Assembly (NCBI GenBank): GCA_021325025.1
Contig: JAJPHZ010000001.1
Coordinates: 1 to 64,000 of the forward strand
DNA from: Pseudomonadota bacterium
GTDB taxonomy: Bacteria; Desulfobacterota; Binatia; Binatales; Binataceae
Direction: 5' to 3'
Length of the DNA stretch: 64,000 bases
The position numbers were made by a program, and so were the translations under genes. The notes under the pieces are model-generated. The model was not told the DNA's origin, did not search any database, and saw only the letters and a program-made list of their open reading frames with translations. Positions 17,534 through 25,875 of the stretch are shown piece after piece. The stretch's first letter is position 1. Every line of letters starts with the position of its first letter.

Positions 17534-18384
17534 GGCGTCGGCACCGGTTGCTCGCCGCTGCACCTGAGCCCGGTTACCGAAGGATCGACTATGCAGACCT
17601 TGGCAGCGACGGTTTCGAAGAAGTAGCCCGAACCACCCTCGCCGGCGATGGTCAGGATGCCGCGCGGGTCCAGGATGCGGATACCGCCCAGGACGCTGAT
17701 GCCGCGGCGGAAGAACGGGCGCGCCCACAGCGGCGTGGTCGGCCCCGCCATCACGCGGCGCCGCGCACCGGGACAGGCGTCGATCAATCCGTCCGCGCCG
17801 CCCTCCACCAGCGTCGAGCCCGACATAATCACCACGCTGGCACGGGACAGGACTTCTTGCGCCTGCTGCGGCGCCACCCACAGCGCCTGCTCGTCGGGCT
17901 TGAGCGCGTCGCGATGCTTGTCCACGACGGCGAGGCCGGCGACGCGGCCTTTGAGTGCTTTTATGAACGGGATGAACGCTCCGACCATCACGACGCGATC
18001 CTCAGGCCCGACCTGCGCGGCGTCCAGTGCGTCGACACCGTCATAAAACTCACCGCCGGCCGGCCCGCAGCGATTGATCGCGGCGTTGGAAAGCGCGTTG
18101 AGCGTCGCGATGCCCACTGCGCGCTTCAGCGGGCCATGCGCCAGTGCGTATTGAGCGACGTCCCACGCCGGGGCACCGATCAGTCGGCCGGCCGGCGGCG
18201 CCGCCGCGGCGGTCTTCGGGCAGCACACCGTATCGTTGAGGTCGCGCGGAGTAAACGCCACCCCCGCCTCGCCGCTCGACAGCAGCACCGCCGTGTAAAA
18301 CACGCCGACGCGCACATTTGCTACGCGCGGTTCGTCGTTAAAGGTACTACGCAGATCGGAAAGCCATTGTGCGACCAAGTCCAT
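17530..18384 (-). CDS. DUF364 (Rossmann-like, putative metal-chelation) protein
   Basis: This 284-residue protein matches the DUF364 layout: a conserved GPLKRAVGIATLNALSNA segment around residues 85-102, a Rossmann-type strand EDRVVMVGAFIPFIKAL, the strand GLAVVDK, and ASVVIMSGSTLVEGGADGLI. Relatives are called putative heavy-metal chelation proteins and are often near molybdenum or iron handling genes; no reaction is established. AAGGATGG precedes the ATG. It is the third gene of a four-gene operon behind an NsrR-type operator, suggesting a role in metal or Fe-S damage during NO stress (inference). Confidence 0.78.
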   Translation of the reverse strand: MDLVAQWLSDLRSTFNDEPRVANVRVGVFYTAVLLSSGEAGVAFTPRDLNDTVCCPKTAAAAPPAGRLIGAPAWDVAQYALAHGPLKRAVGIATLNALSNAAINRCGPAGGEFYDGVDALDAAQVGPEDRVVMVGAFIPFIKALKGRVAGLAVVDKHRDALKPDEQALWVAPQQAQEVLSRASVVIMSGSTLVEGGADGLIDACPGARRRVMAGPTTPLWARPFFRRGISVLGGIRILDPRGILTIAGEGGSGYFFETVAAKVCIVDPSVTGLRCSGEQPVPTP

Positions 18385-18417
18385 GGTTCCATCCTTTGCC
18401 GCAGGCGTTGCCGCCCG

Positions 18418-18720
18418 CTATTCCCAGCCCAGTTGCCGTTTTCCCTTCGCTGAGATCATCCGCGGCGACCACGGCGGATCCCAGACCAGATCGACGTCAA
18501 CCCGGCTGACCCGCTCGAAGCGATCGAGAATCGCCGCGCGGACTTCCTGAGTCAGATACGAATGCATCGGACATGCCGGAGTGGTCATGGTCATCGCAAC
18601 CCGCACCTGGTCGCCGTTGATTTCAGTACTGTACACCAGCCCCAGGTCCACGATGTTGACCCCGACTTCGGGGTCGTTAACGCCTTGCAGGGCGGCCATG
18701 ATGTCATCTTCGGTCACCAC
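18418..18720 (-). CDS. MIP18/DUF59-family iron-sulfur assembly factor
   Basis: This 100-residue protein has the MIP18/PaaD fold signature: GVNDPEVGVNIVDLGLVYSTEI, then VAMTMTTPACPMHSYLTQEV with the conserved cysteine, and a final VDLVWDPPWSPRMIS. Relatives (SufT, MIP18, PaaD) help mature Fe-S proteins. The start is set at the GTG at 18720 because an exact AGGAGG lies six bases upstream; the ATG at 18738 lies above that site. It sits between hemerythrin-DUF2249 and DUF364 genes, so a role in repairing NO-damaged clusters is plausible. Confidence 0.85.
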   Translation of the reverse strand: MVTEDDIMAALQGVNDPEVGVNIVDLGLVYSTEINGDQVRVAMTMTTPACPMHSYLTQEVRAAILDRFERVSRVDVDLVWDPPWSPRMISAKGKRQLGWE

Positions 18721-18726
18721 GCTTGT

Positions 18727-18732
18727 CCTCCT
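18727..18732 (-). promoter_or_regulatory. Ribosome-binding site that fixes a GTG start
   Basis: On the minus strand AGGAGG is followed by ACAAGC and then GTG at 18720. The alternative ATG at 18738 lies upstream of this site, so translation of the MIP18-like gene almost certainly begins at the GTG. Confidence 0.75.
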
Positions 18733-18747
18733 CGGCACACTGCCGCT

Positions 18748-19473
18748 TCAGGCCGCGGCGCTGCGGCCGATTCGCACGCGCCACACCTCCGGCCCCTGCT
18801 CCAGGTAGTCCCAGACAAACTCGCCGCCGTGCTCGGCCTGGAACTGATAATACAGCGGCTTGGGGTCGTGGTCGTTGATTAGAACAAAGCCTTCACCCGG
18901 TTTGAGCGCGCCAAAGGCGTCGAAGATCAGCCGATGGCGTTCGCGCGGCGCGATCTCGCGCACGTCAAGCGCCGCGTCTGCGGGCGCCTTTCTCTCCTCC
19001 TCATAGGACTCGTGAATCGCTTCCAGCAACTGGCGCTGGCGAGTCGGGTCCAGATGCTCCTCGATCAGCGGCAGGTACACGCGCTCTTCCTTGGCCAGGT
19101 GCAGTTCAACAATCGCGTCCAGGCGCAGGGCCAAATCCCTCAACTGGCCCAGCAGCCGCGCGCGATCGCCGTCGGTCGCGGACCCAAGCTCGCACGCCGT
19201 GCGTTCGATCCGGGCAACGTAGTCGGCGATGAATTCATGATCGACGCTCATCGTGGCGGTCGGCCTGCCGTGCTCGCGCACCAGGTTATCCACCGCGCTG
19301 TAAAGATATTTTTCCTCGCTGTGCGCATGCGGCAGCAGGTCGCCCTTGAGGAAGGCAACGAACGCGTCGCGCTCGCGCTGCGACTCGGAGCCGCCCACGC
19401 CCCGCGCGTGCGCTTGCAACGTTTTGCCCAGCGACAGATGATGCTTGCGAATCGCTTCACTTAACGTGGTCAT
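18748..19473 (-). CDS. Hemerythrin-like and DUF2249 fusion protein
   Basis: The 241-residue protein has an N-terminal four-helix hemerythrin-like domain (residues 1-150) with candidate di-iron ligands in HHLSLGKTL, LPHAHSEEKYLY, VDHEFI and ELHLAKEERVYLPL, and a C-terminal DUF2249 domain (about 168-238, LDVREIAPRERHRLIFDAFGALKPGEGFVLINDHDPKPL). Both domains are common in NO and Fe-S stress loci; hemerythrin-like proteins such as YtfE repair iron centres or bind NO. AAGGAG precedes the ATG. It is the first gene of the minus-strand operon and faces the nsrR gene across an NsrR-type operator. Confidence 0.88.
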   Translation of the reverse strand: MTTLSEAIRKHHLSLGKTLQAHARGVGGSESQRERDAFVAFLKGDLLPHAHSEEKYLYSAVDNLVREHGRPTATMSVDHEFIADYVARIERTACELGSATDGDRARLLGQLRDLALRLDAIVELHLAKEERVYLPLIEEHLDPTRQRQLLEAIHESYEEERKAPADAALDVREIAPRERHRLIFDAFGALKPGEGFVLINDHDPKPLYYQFQAEHGGEFVWDYLEQGPEVWRVRIGRSAAA

Positions 19474-19530
19474 GGCTCATCTCCTTGCGCCCGCCCGGCC
19501 GCCACCGCGCCATTGACGGCGGGGCGCCAA

Positions 19531-19553
19531 AACATGTATCTAATATATATCTT
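19531..19553. promoter_or_regulatory. NsrR-type operator, 11-1-11 dyad
   Basis: AACATGTATCT, a central A and ATATATATCTT form a 23-base imperfect palindrome; the reverse complement of the right arm, AAGATATATAT, matches the left arm at eight of eleven positions. The known NsrR site has the same 11-1-11 build with AAGATG-type arms. It lies in the divergent region between the hemerythrin-DUF2249 operon and nsrR, 58 bases from the former start and 85 from the latter, where it could repress both. This is the only strongly A/T-rich patch in that interval. Confidence 0.7.
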
Positions 19554-19637
19554 ATGGCGCGCCAGTCAAGACGCGATGCGGCGGCTGATTAAGCCGCCCG
19601 TTCTCATCTTGACCTTAGCGCCGGGTGGGGCGGGATC

Positions 19638-20096
19638 ATGCAACTGAAGGTGTACACGGATTACTCGCTGCGAGTGCTTATCTACCTTGCGCTGCGGCGC
19701 GGCCGTCTGGTCAACATCGCCGAGATCGCGCAGGCCTACGGCATCTCCCGCAACCACCTGGTCAAGGTCGTGCACAACCTGGCGCGCGGGGGTTTTGTTC
19801 GCAGTCATCGCGGCAAAGGTGGCGGGATCGAACTGGCGCGCGAGCCCGGCGCGATCAATGTGGGCAGCGTTGTTCGCTGGGCTGAAGGCCCGCTGCGCCC
19901 GGCGGAATGCTTCGACGCCGAGCGCAACCGTTGTGTGATTGCCGGGGCCTGCGGACTCACCGCCGTGCTCCGGGAGGCAGCCGACAACTTTCTGGCGACG
20001 CTGGATCATTACACGCTGGCCGATCTGGTCGGCAAACGCGCGCGGTTGAGCCGGAGTCTGGGTATCGATGGCGGCGAACGCCGCTGGGCAAATTGA
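19638..20096 (+). CDS. nsrR: NsrR-type Rrf2 family NO-sensing repressor
   Basis: The 152-residue protein starts MQLKVYTDYSLRVLIYLA and has the winged-helix segment YGISRNHLVKVVHNLARGGFVRSHRGKGGGI, closely resembling NsrR. Three cysteines for an Fe-S cluster are spaced C-x7-C-x5-C (CFDAERNRCVIAGAC), near the spacing of known NsrR proteins, and the C-terminal NFLATLDHYTLADLV is also NsrR-like. NsrR binds DNA with its cluster intact and lets go when NO nitrosylates it. It is divergent from the NO-stress operon with an NsrR-type site between them, so it probably represses that operon and perhaps itself. Confidence 0.85.
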   Translation: MQLKVYTDYSLRVLIYLALRRGRLVNIAEIAQAYGISRNHLVKVVHNLARGGFVRSHRGKGGGIELAREPGAINVGSVVRWAEGPLRPAECFDAERNRCVIAGACGLTAVLREAADNFLATLDHYTLADLVGKRARLSRSLGIDGGERRWAN

Positions 20097-20412
20097 TTGC
20101 CGCGACTAAATAGTTGCAATTCATAAGACGATTTGAAAAAAGTGCTTGAGGTGAGGCTTGCGGTTAAGCCGCAGCGTTGGGCAGGCGGTGTTTTCTTGCG
20201 ATGACTTAATCGTTGAAAATCACTGCCCAAACTCTTTTAATAAGCTTAAAAAGCAGCTCTTGGCGGCCATTTTTCTCTGTTCGCATACCGGCTGCATCGT
20301 CAGCACGCTACGACGGACACCGATGGCTGGAGCGCGGGGCTGCAGGGAGGAGGCTGTGGCCGCGCATCGACGCGGTCCAGTAGCGTCGTTTTTCTGATCG
20401 GAGGAACCACCA
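20097..20412. other. Intergenic region after nsrR
   Basis: This 316-base stretch follows nsrR and precedes a small HTH gene. It contains A/T-rich tracts around 20130-20280 and a short inverted repeat TGCGG-TTAAG-CCGCA near 20160-20174. No coding frame was accepted. It likely carries the nsrR terminator and the promoter of the HTH gene. Confidence 0.4.
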
Positions 20413-20703
20413 ATGGTGGAGGGAGAGCAAGAAATTCTAACCCTACGCGAAGCATCTGAATTCCTGAATTGCCACCCAAGCACCGTCTACCGGCTCGTCA
20501 AGAGCAGCCAAATTCCGGCCTTCCGGCTGGGCGGCTCGTGGCGGTTTGTCAAGCCCGAACTGCGCCGTTGGATCAGGGGGCTGACCGAATGGCCGGGTGA
20601 CAGTGAGGCGGGCGGAGCCAAAGCCGCCGCCAAGACGCCTGACCGCGAGCGCTCTTTACCCTCCGACGGTACCAAGCGCGGCCGCAGCGGGCGGCGTTCG
20701 TAG
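20413..20703 (+). CDS. Excisionase-type helix-turn-helix DNA-binding protein
   Basis: This 96-residue protein has the compact winged HTH used by excisionase and MerR-like proteins: ILTLREASEFLNCHPSTVYRLVKSSQIPAFRLGGSWRFVKPELRRWI at residues 8-55, followed by a polar, basic tail with no recognised domain. CGGAGGAACC precedes the ATG. No integrase or phage gene is near, so despite the name of the fold it is more likely a local regulator. It sits about 120 bases before the nitrile hydratase genes and might control them, which is only a guess from position. Confidence 0.78.
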   Translation: MVEGEQEILTLREASEFLNCHPSTVYRLVKSSQIPAFRLGGSWRFVKPELRRWIRGLTEWPGDSEAGGAKAAAKTPDRERSLPSDGTKRGRSGRRS

Positions 20704-20826
20704 TCGATCTTCGACGCGAGCGCTCGCACGCAACCGACGCCCAATCTGCGCTCCGCCACAAGCCTTGCGTTGCACAGCGCGGTTTGCTTCGGCTAGCCTG
20801 ACGTGCCGAATGGAGCGCAGTGCCGG

Positions 20827-21513
20827 ATGAACGGAATTCATGACATGGGTGGGATGGACGGCTTTGGCCCCGTCATGCGTGAGGAGCACGAGCCGGTCTT
20901 CCATTCCCGATGGGAAGCGCGGCTTTTCGGCCTGCTGGCAGCCTGCCGGCGGACCGGCAATGCCGACGAGTTCCGTCACGCCATCGAACGGATCCCGGCC
21001 CCGCGTCATCTCAATTCCAGCTACTACGAACGCTGGCTGGATGCGCTGCAAATCCTGCTCATCGAAAAGGGGATGCTGTCGCGCGACGAACTGCTCGCGC
21101 GCGGCGCAGACCCGCCGATACCCGCGCAGGCGCCCATGCGTCTGAAACCGATGCCGCCGCGCCGCGCTCGCGCGCGCTTTCGTCCCGGCGATCCGATCGT
21201 CGCGCGCAATCTCAATCCCGCCGGCCACACACGTCTGCCGCGTTACGTGCGCGGAAAGCGCGGGGTTGTCCGGCGCGATTGGGGTATATATGCCTTTCCT
21301 GACACCAACGCACACGGCGGCGGCGAGCGTCCGCAACACGTCTACTCGGTCGCGTTCAAGGCGCGCGAATTATGGGGCGCCAGCGCCGCCAGCCGCGATT
21401 GGGTTTACATCGACCTGTGGGAAGACTATCTGCAAGCCGCCGCGCCGCGATCCAGCGCTTCGGCTCGCCGCAGACGCATCGCGGCCGTCAACCGGCGCGC
21501 AAGCAAACGATGA
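20827..21513 (+). CDS. nthB: Nitrile hydratase beta subunit
   Basis: The 228-residue product starts [16 protein letters not shown], the hallmark N-terminus of nitrile hydratase beta subunits, followed by the helical [14 protein letters not shown] segment and, in the second half, the SH3-like barrel [31 protein letters not shown] and [14 protein letters not shown]. With the alpha subunit it hydrates nitriles to amides in the cytoplasm. The ATG at 20827 gives the family start; the frame extends eight codons upstream without reason. Its TGA overlaps the alpha-subunit ATG. The beta-alpha order is the usual one for cobalt-type enzymes. Confidence 0.93.
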   Translation: MNGIHDMGGMDGFGPVMREEHEPVFHSRWEARLFGLLAACRRTGNADEFRHAIERIPAPRHLNSSYYERWLDALQILLIEKGMLSRDELLARGADPPIPAQAPMRLKPMPPRRARARFRPGDPIVARNLNPAGHTRLPRYVRGKRGVVRRDWGIYAFPDTNAHGGGERPQHVYSVAFKARELWGASAASRDWVYIDLWEDYLQAAAPRSSASARRRRIAAVNRRASKR

Positions 21514-22130
21514 GCGCTAACCACACGCGGGCGCCCACTGGAGCCGCGCTCAGGGTCAAAGCCCTGGAAGCGCTGCTCGAAGACAAGGGGATGGTGGACC
21601 CGGCCGCGATCGACAGGATCATCGATCTTTACGAGAACAAAATTGGCCCCCGCAACGGCGCGCGGGTCGTGGCCAAGGCGTGGACCGATGCGGCGTTTCG
21701 CAAGCGGCTGTTGGCGGACGCCACCGCGGCGGTCGCGGAACTGGGCTACGGCGGGCCCGAAGGCGGCCATCTGGTCGCGGTGGAGAACACGGCGCGCGTA
21801 CACAACCTGGTCGTGTGCACGCTTTGTTCCTGCTATCCGTGGCCGGTGCTGGGCCTGCCGCCGATGTGGTACAAGAGTTTTGCCTATCGCTCGCGCGCGG
21901 TGCGCGATCCGCGCGGCTTGCTCAAGGAGTTTGGCCTGGAAATTCCCGAGCGCGTGGAAGTCCGCGTCTGGGACAGCAGCGCCGAACAGCGCTACATGGT
22001 GATTCCGCGCCGTCCGGCGGGCACCGCGGCGATGAGCGAGCAGGAGCTGGCCGCTTTGGTCACCCGCGACTCGATGATCGGCACGGCGGTAATCGCCCCG
22101 CCCTCGCACAAGGCATTTGCCCGATCATGA
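21510..22130 (+). CDS. nthA: Nitrile hydratase alpha subunit, cobalt type
   Basis: The 206-residue catalytic subunit has the metal-binding claw CTLCSC in [23 protein letters not shown] around residues 104-124; Thr in the second place of the motif is the cobalt-type form (Ser in iron-type). The rest ([33 protein letters not shown]) follows the family to its end. The start ATG overlaps the beta stop (ATGA) and its own stop overlaps the ATG of the accessory gene, so all three are translationally coupled. It acts in the aldoxime/nitrile to amide step; no amidase is seen in the window. Confidence 0.94.
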   Translation: MSANHTRAPTGAALRVKALEALLEDKGMVDPAAIDRIIDLYENKIGPRNGARVVAKAWTDAAFRKRLLADATAAVAELGYGGPEGGHLVAVENTARVHNLVVCTLCSCYPWPVLGLPPMWYKSFAYRSRAVRDPRGLLKEFGLEIPERVEVRVWDSSAEQRYMVIPRRPAGTAAMSEQELAALVTRDSMIGTAVIAPPSHKAFARS

Positions 22131-22459
22131 GGACGGCCCTGTCGTTTTCCGAACTGCTCGCCGATACCGGGGTCGACCCCGCCCGGCCCTTCGGTGCGCC
22201 GTGGGAGGCGCGCGCCTTCGCAATCGCGATGCGACTGGCGGAGTCGGGAGTCTGCACCTAGGACCAGTTCCGCCAGCATCTGATCAATGAGATCGGCAAA
22301 GCCGACAAGGCGCGTGCCCACGGATGGATTGAGCCGGGCGAGGGCTATTACACGCATTTTTTGCGCGCCCTTGAAAACCTTCTGCGCGACAAGGGCATCA
22401 TCGACGAACGCGCGCTGGAGGCCAGGATGCGCGAACTCGGCAACCCCGAACCTGATTAG
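22127..22459 (+). pseudogene. Nitrile hydratase accessory (activator) gene with in-frame TAG
   Basis: Starting at the ATG overlapping the alpha stop, 44 codons encode [11 protein letters not shown] to ESGVCT, then TAG (22259-22261), after which the same frame continues DQFRQHLINEIGKADKARAHGW and on to a TAG at 22457, 110 residue positions in all including the stop. The residue at the stop in this family is normally Trp (a T-W-D/E-F-R-Q-H-L type segment), and TGG to TAG is a single change. The full frame resembles the small accessory proteins that load cobalt and share sequence with the beta subunit N-terminal half. The gene therefore looks broken by one nonsense mutation, unless it is a sequencing error or is read through. 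Confidence 0.82.
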
Positions 22460-22632
22460 AAGAAACGCCCTTAACGGTGTGGTTCAGTCCGCCTTCACGT
22501 CCACATCATCGGCCCCATCACCTTTCGCACAGCGCGCAATACCGGTGGCTCTCGGCGGCGGATCCAGGTTCGACGAGCAGGCTACGCGCTCTTCATGCCC
22601 GATTTAGATGAACCAGGTGCGGAGACGTTGAC

Positions 22633-24915
22633 ATGCGAAATTTAACGTGGTTGTTCGCGGCCGCTTGCCTCCTTTTCACCAACGCAATCTTCGCCGCGCC
22701 GGCGCGATGCGACGAGTCCGCACTCGAACACAAGTTCGACGCATCCATCCGGCCCGGCGATTTGCGCGAGTGGATGAAGCTGCTTGCCGCCGAGCCAAAC
22801 CAGGTCGGGTCGCCGCACAACCGGGCCAACGCCGAGCGTATTCTCGCATGGTTCAAGCAATGGGGCTGGGACGCGCACATCGAAACCCTCCAGGTGCTTT
22901 ATCCCACGCCGCTTAGCGAAACGCTGGAACTACTGGGGCCCCCCAGGCCGTTTAGAGCCACTCTGCAGGAGCCGCCGATTCCGGGCGATACCAGCGCCGC
23001 CGCCACCGAGCCCGCCTTGCCCGCCTATGTCGCCTATCAGAGCGACGGCGATGTCAGTGCGCCTTTGGTGTACGTCAACTATGGAATGCAGGACGATTAC
23101 AAGACCCTTCAGCGCCTGGGCGTCAGCGTTAAGGGGCGCATCGTAATCGCGCGCTATGGTTCAGGATGGCGCGGGTTGAAGCCCAAGCTCGCCCAGGAGC
23201 ATGGCGCGATCGGCTGTATCATTTATTCGGATCCGTCCGAGGACGGCTACTCGGTGGATGAAACTTATCCCAATGGTCCGATGCGCCCGCCGCGCGGCAT
23301 CCAGCGCGGCTCGGTCGCCGACATGACGCTTTATCCCGGCGACCCGGCGACACCTCAAGTCAGCACGGCGCAAACCGCCCGACGGTTCGAGATTGCGCAG
23401 GCCAAGACCATCGTAAAGATCCCGGTGCTGCCGATCTCGTATGCCGATGCCAGGGTGTTCATGCAGAGCCTGGGAGGACGCGCCGTGCCTCGCACATGGC
23501 GCGGCACACTGCCCATCACCTACCACGTCGGACCGAGCGCCGTCCCCGTCCATCTCGCGGTCAGGTCGGATTGGAGCCCCAAGCCAATCTACAACGTGAT
23601 AGCGATGCTCAAGGGCGCCCGATGGCCCGAGCAGTGGGTGATGCGCGGCAATCACCACGACGCCTGGGTGTTCGGCGCCAGTGATCCGATGTCGGGTCAG
23701 GTGGCGCTGCTGGCCGAGGCGCGGGCGCTCGGCGCGTTGGCCGCGCAGGGATGGCGGCCCAAGCGCACGATCGTGTACGCAAGCTGGGACGCCGAGGAGC
23801 CGGGCCTGTTGGGCTCCACGCAATGGGCGCAAACGCACGCCGGCGAGCTGCGCAAAAAGGCCATACTTTACGTCAACTCAGACAGTAACGCGCGCGGCTT
23901 TCTGTACGTGGCGGGCAGTCACGATTTTCAGCATCTGGTCAACCAGGTTGCCGCCGACGTGATCGATCCCGAAACCGGCGTTTCCATCGGCCGGCGCCTG
24001 CGCGCCAAACTGCGCGTTGAGGCGCTCGAACCCGGCGCCAAAGAGCACATCAAGGAGATGGCCCGGGCCGCAGCCGATCCCAATCGCGACGTCCCCATCG
24101 AGGCTCTGGGTTCAGGCTCGGATTTTTCCGTCTTCCTCGACCATCTCGGGATACCTGCGCTGGACGTGACTTTTGCTGACGAGGGCGACAGCGCCGGCGT
24201 CTACCATTCGCGCTACGATACCTTCGAACATCACAGCCGCTTCGTCGATCCGGGCTTCGTCTATGACGCGATGCTGGCGCGTACCGCGGGACGCATCGTA
24301 CTGCGCGCAGCCGATTCAGATCTCCCGGTTCAACGCGTGCAGGACTTCGCCGAGGCGGTTTCCGGCTATCTGGCCGAAGTCCGCAAACTGGCCAGTGACA
24401 GACGCGAGGAGGTCGAAACCCAGGCCGCACTGCTGCGCGATCGCGCCTTCCAACTGGCCGCCGATCCCACCAAAACCCACGGCCTGCCCACGCCGCTGGA
24501 GCGGGGACCCCACGTGGAGTTTGCCTCGCTGGAAGATGCGGTCGATCGGCTCAAGCGCAGTGCCAAAGCTTACGACGAGGCGCTGGCCAGGCACGGTCCG
24601 GCGCTCGACGCCGCGCGCCTGGCGCGCCTGCAGGCGCTGATGCTCGACATCGATCAGACTCTGGCGCCCGCCGCGGGTCTGCCCGGGCGCCCCTGGTATC
24701 GCAACCTGATCTATGCGCCCGGCCGCTTCACCGGCTACGGCGCCAAGACCCTGCCCGGTGTGCGCGAAGCGATCGAGGAACAGCGCTGGGCCGACGCCAA
24801 CCGCTACGCCAGGCTTACGGCGGATGCGCTCAACGCTTACTGCGAGCGGCTCGATCAGGCCATCGCGCTGCTCACGGGCGCCCCTTCCGCCCCCGTGCAC
24901 GCGTCCGCCCTGTAG
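22633..24915 (+). CDS. M28-family glutamate carboxypeptidase-like zinc peptidase
   Basis: The 760-residue exported protein has a signal peptide ending near residue 25, a PA (protease-associated) domain around 130-240 (VKGRIVIARYGSGWRGLKPKLAQEHGAIGCIIYSDPSEDG), an M28 catalytic domain around 300-560 with zinc-binding NHHDAWVFGASDP, the general-base region SWDAEEPGLLGSTQW and GSGSDFSVFLDHLG, and a C-terminal helical dimerisation-type domain. This is the order of glutamate carboxypeptidase II and transferrin-receptor-like peptidases. It would trim peptides in the periplasm or outside the cell. Its last 61 bases overlap the end of the convergent sigma factor gene. Confidence 0.87.
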   Translation: MRNLTWLFAAACLLFTNAIFAAPARCDESALEHKFDASIRPGDLREWMKLLAAEPNQVGSPHNRANAERILAWFKQWGWDAHIETLQVLYPTPLSETLELLGPPRPFRATLQEPPIPGDTSAAATEPALPAYVAYQSDGDVSAPLVYVNYGMQDDYKTLQRLGVSVKGRIVIARYGSGWRGLKPKLAQEHGAIGCIIYSDPSEDGYSVDETYPNGPMRPPRGIQRGSVADMTLYPGDPATPQVSTAQTARRFEIAQAKTIVKIPVLPISYADARVFMQSLGGRAVPRTWRGTLPITYHVGPSAVPVHLAVRSDWSPKPIYNVIAMLKGARWPEQWVMRGNHHDAWVFGASDPMSGQVALLAEARALGALAAQGWRPKRTIVYASWDAEEPGLLGSTQWAQTHAGELRKKAILYVNSDSNARGFLYVAGSHDFQHLVNQVAADVIDPETGVSIGRRLRAKLRVEALEPGAKEHIKEMARAAADPNRDVPIEALGSGSDFSVFLDHLGIPALDVTFADEGDSAGVYHSRYDTFEHHSRFVDPGFVYDAMLARTAGRIVLRAADSDLPVQRVQDFAEAVSGYLAEVRKLASDRREEVETQAALLRDRAFQLAADPTKTHGLPTPLERGPHVEFASLEDAVDRLKRSAKAYDEALARHGPALDAARLARLQALMLDIDQTLAPAAGLPGRPWYRNLIYAPGRFTGYGAKTLPGVREAIEEQRWADANRYARLTADALNAYCERLDQAIALLTGAPSAPVHASAL

Positions 24916-25757
24916 CTGGCGCCCATTTCCCGTTCGACCAGCGTCTTGAGCGCCTGGCGCGCGCGATGGAGCCGCACCTTGACGGCGGTGGGCGTGATAT
25001 TGAGCATCCGCGCGGTCTGTGCGGTGTCGAGGTCCTCGATATCGCGCAGCAGCAACACCACCCGATAGCGCTGCGGCAGCCTGTCCAGGCATTTGCGCAC
25101 CGTCGCCCACCGTTCGCGAGCCTCCCGCGGATCGTCAAGCACGGCGGCGGCCGACACGTCATCAGCCCAATTCCCGTGTTCGTCGAAGTGCGGCAGCAGC
25201 TGCTCAAGCGGCTGTTCAAGGCGGCGCCGACGCGACCGAACCTGCATCAGCGCTGCGTTGATCGCGATGCGATGCAACCAGGTGCCGAGCGCCGCTTCGC
25301 CGGCGAAATTGCCAAGCGAGCGGAACGCCGATAAAAACGCATCCTGCACCGCGTCACGGGCGTCGGATTCGTTGTGCAGGATGCGCCGGGCGGCCGCCAG
25401 CATTCGTCCCCCGTAACGGCGCACCATCTGTTCGTACGCGCTGTGGTCGCCCGCGCGCAGGCCTGCGATGAGCGCAGCCTCCCCGCTTGCGACGCTGCGT
25501 GGCCGCCGCCCGCGCGCCTCGCGCAGCAACTCGTCGATGAAGCCCGAGCATCCCTCCAACACAAAGCCTGCGCCGCTCAACTCGGTCAGCGCGGCCGCTG
25601 CGATGCGGTCGGCGAAGACCACGCCCGACAGATCCAGAGCGGTCCCGGCGGTTAGATCCGCGCAACTCCTGCGCAACTGATCGACGGCCTGGCCACTGAG
25701 GTGCCCCTCGACGACCAGCCGCAAACCCTTGCTGCTATCGACCGTGATGCGAATCAT
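24855..25757 (-). CDS. STAS-like domain fused to an ECF sigma factor
   Basis: The 300-residue protein joins an N-terminal STAS-like domain (about 1-85: MIRITVDSSKGLRLVVEGHLSGQAVDQL and TALDLSGVVFADRIAAAALTEL) to ECF sigma region 2 (about 95-170: GDHSAYEQMVRRYGGRMLAAARRILHNESDARDAVQDAFLSAFRSL and TWLHRIAINAAL) and region 4 (about 225-285: LDRLPQRYRVVLLLRDIEDLDTAQTARMLNITPTAVKVRLHRARQAL). It directs RNA polymerase to particular promoters. STAS domains bind anti-sigma partners, so the fusion may carry its own regulatory contact. The ATG at 25757 starts the STAS domain cleanly. A zinc-finger anti-sigma-like gene is at 28479. Confidence 0.82.
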   Translation of the reverse strand: MIRITVDSSKGLRLVVEGHLSGQAVDQLRRSCADLTAGTALDLSGVVFADRIAAAALTELSGAGFVLEGCSGFIDELLREARGRRPRSVASGEAALIAGLRAGDHSAYEQMVRRYGGRMLAAARRILHNESDARDAVQDAFLSAFRSLGNFAGEAALGTWLHRIAINAALMQVRSRRRRLEQPLEQLLPHFDEHGNWADDVSAAAVLDDPREARERWATVRKCLDRLPQRYRVVLLLRDIEDLDTAQTARMLNITPTAVKVRLHRARQALKTLVEREMGASYRADACTGAEGAPVSSAMA

Positions 25758-25875
25758 GGCCGGTACTGCAGCAACCGCTATGCCGCGACGCCGGTTGAAA
25801 AAATAGCGCGCAACGCCGACGGTTTTTCGCTTCGATCGCGGCCGCGATGGCACGCCGCCGCGAAATATCGCGGAA

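Noticed and set aside
20413..20703. Prophage or integrative element marked by an excisionase-like gene
   Set aside because: There is no integrase, attachment repeat or phage gene around it; this HTH type is also used by ordinary regulators.
22259..22261. Recoding of TAG as an amino acid
   Set aside because: TAG is used as a normal stop by other genes here (for example at 1986 and at the end of this very frame at 22459), so a nonsense mutation or error is simpler.
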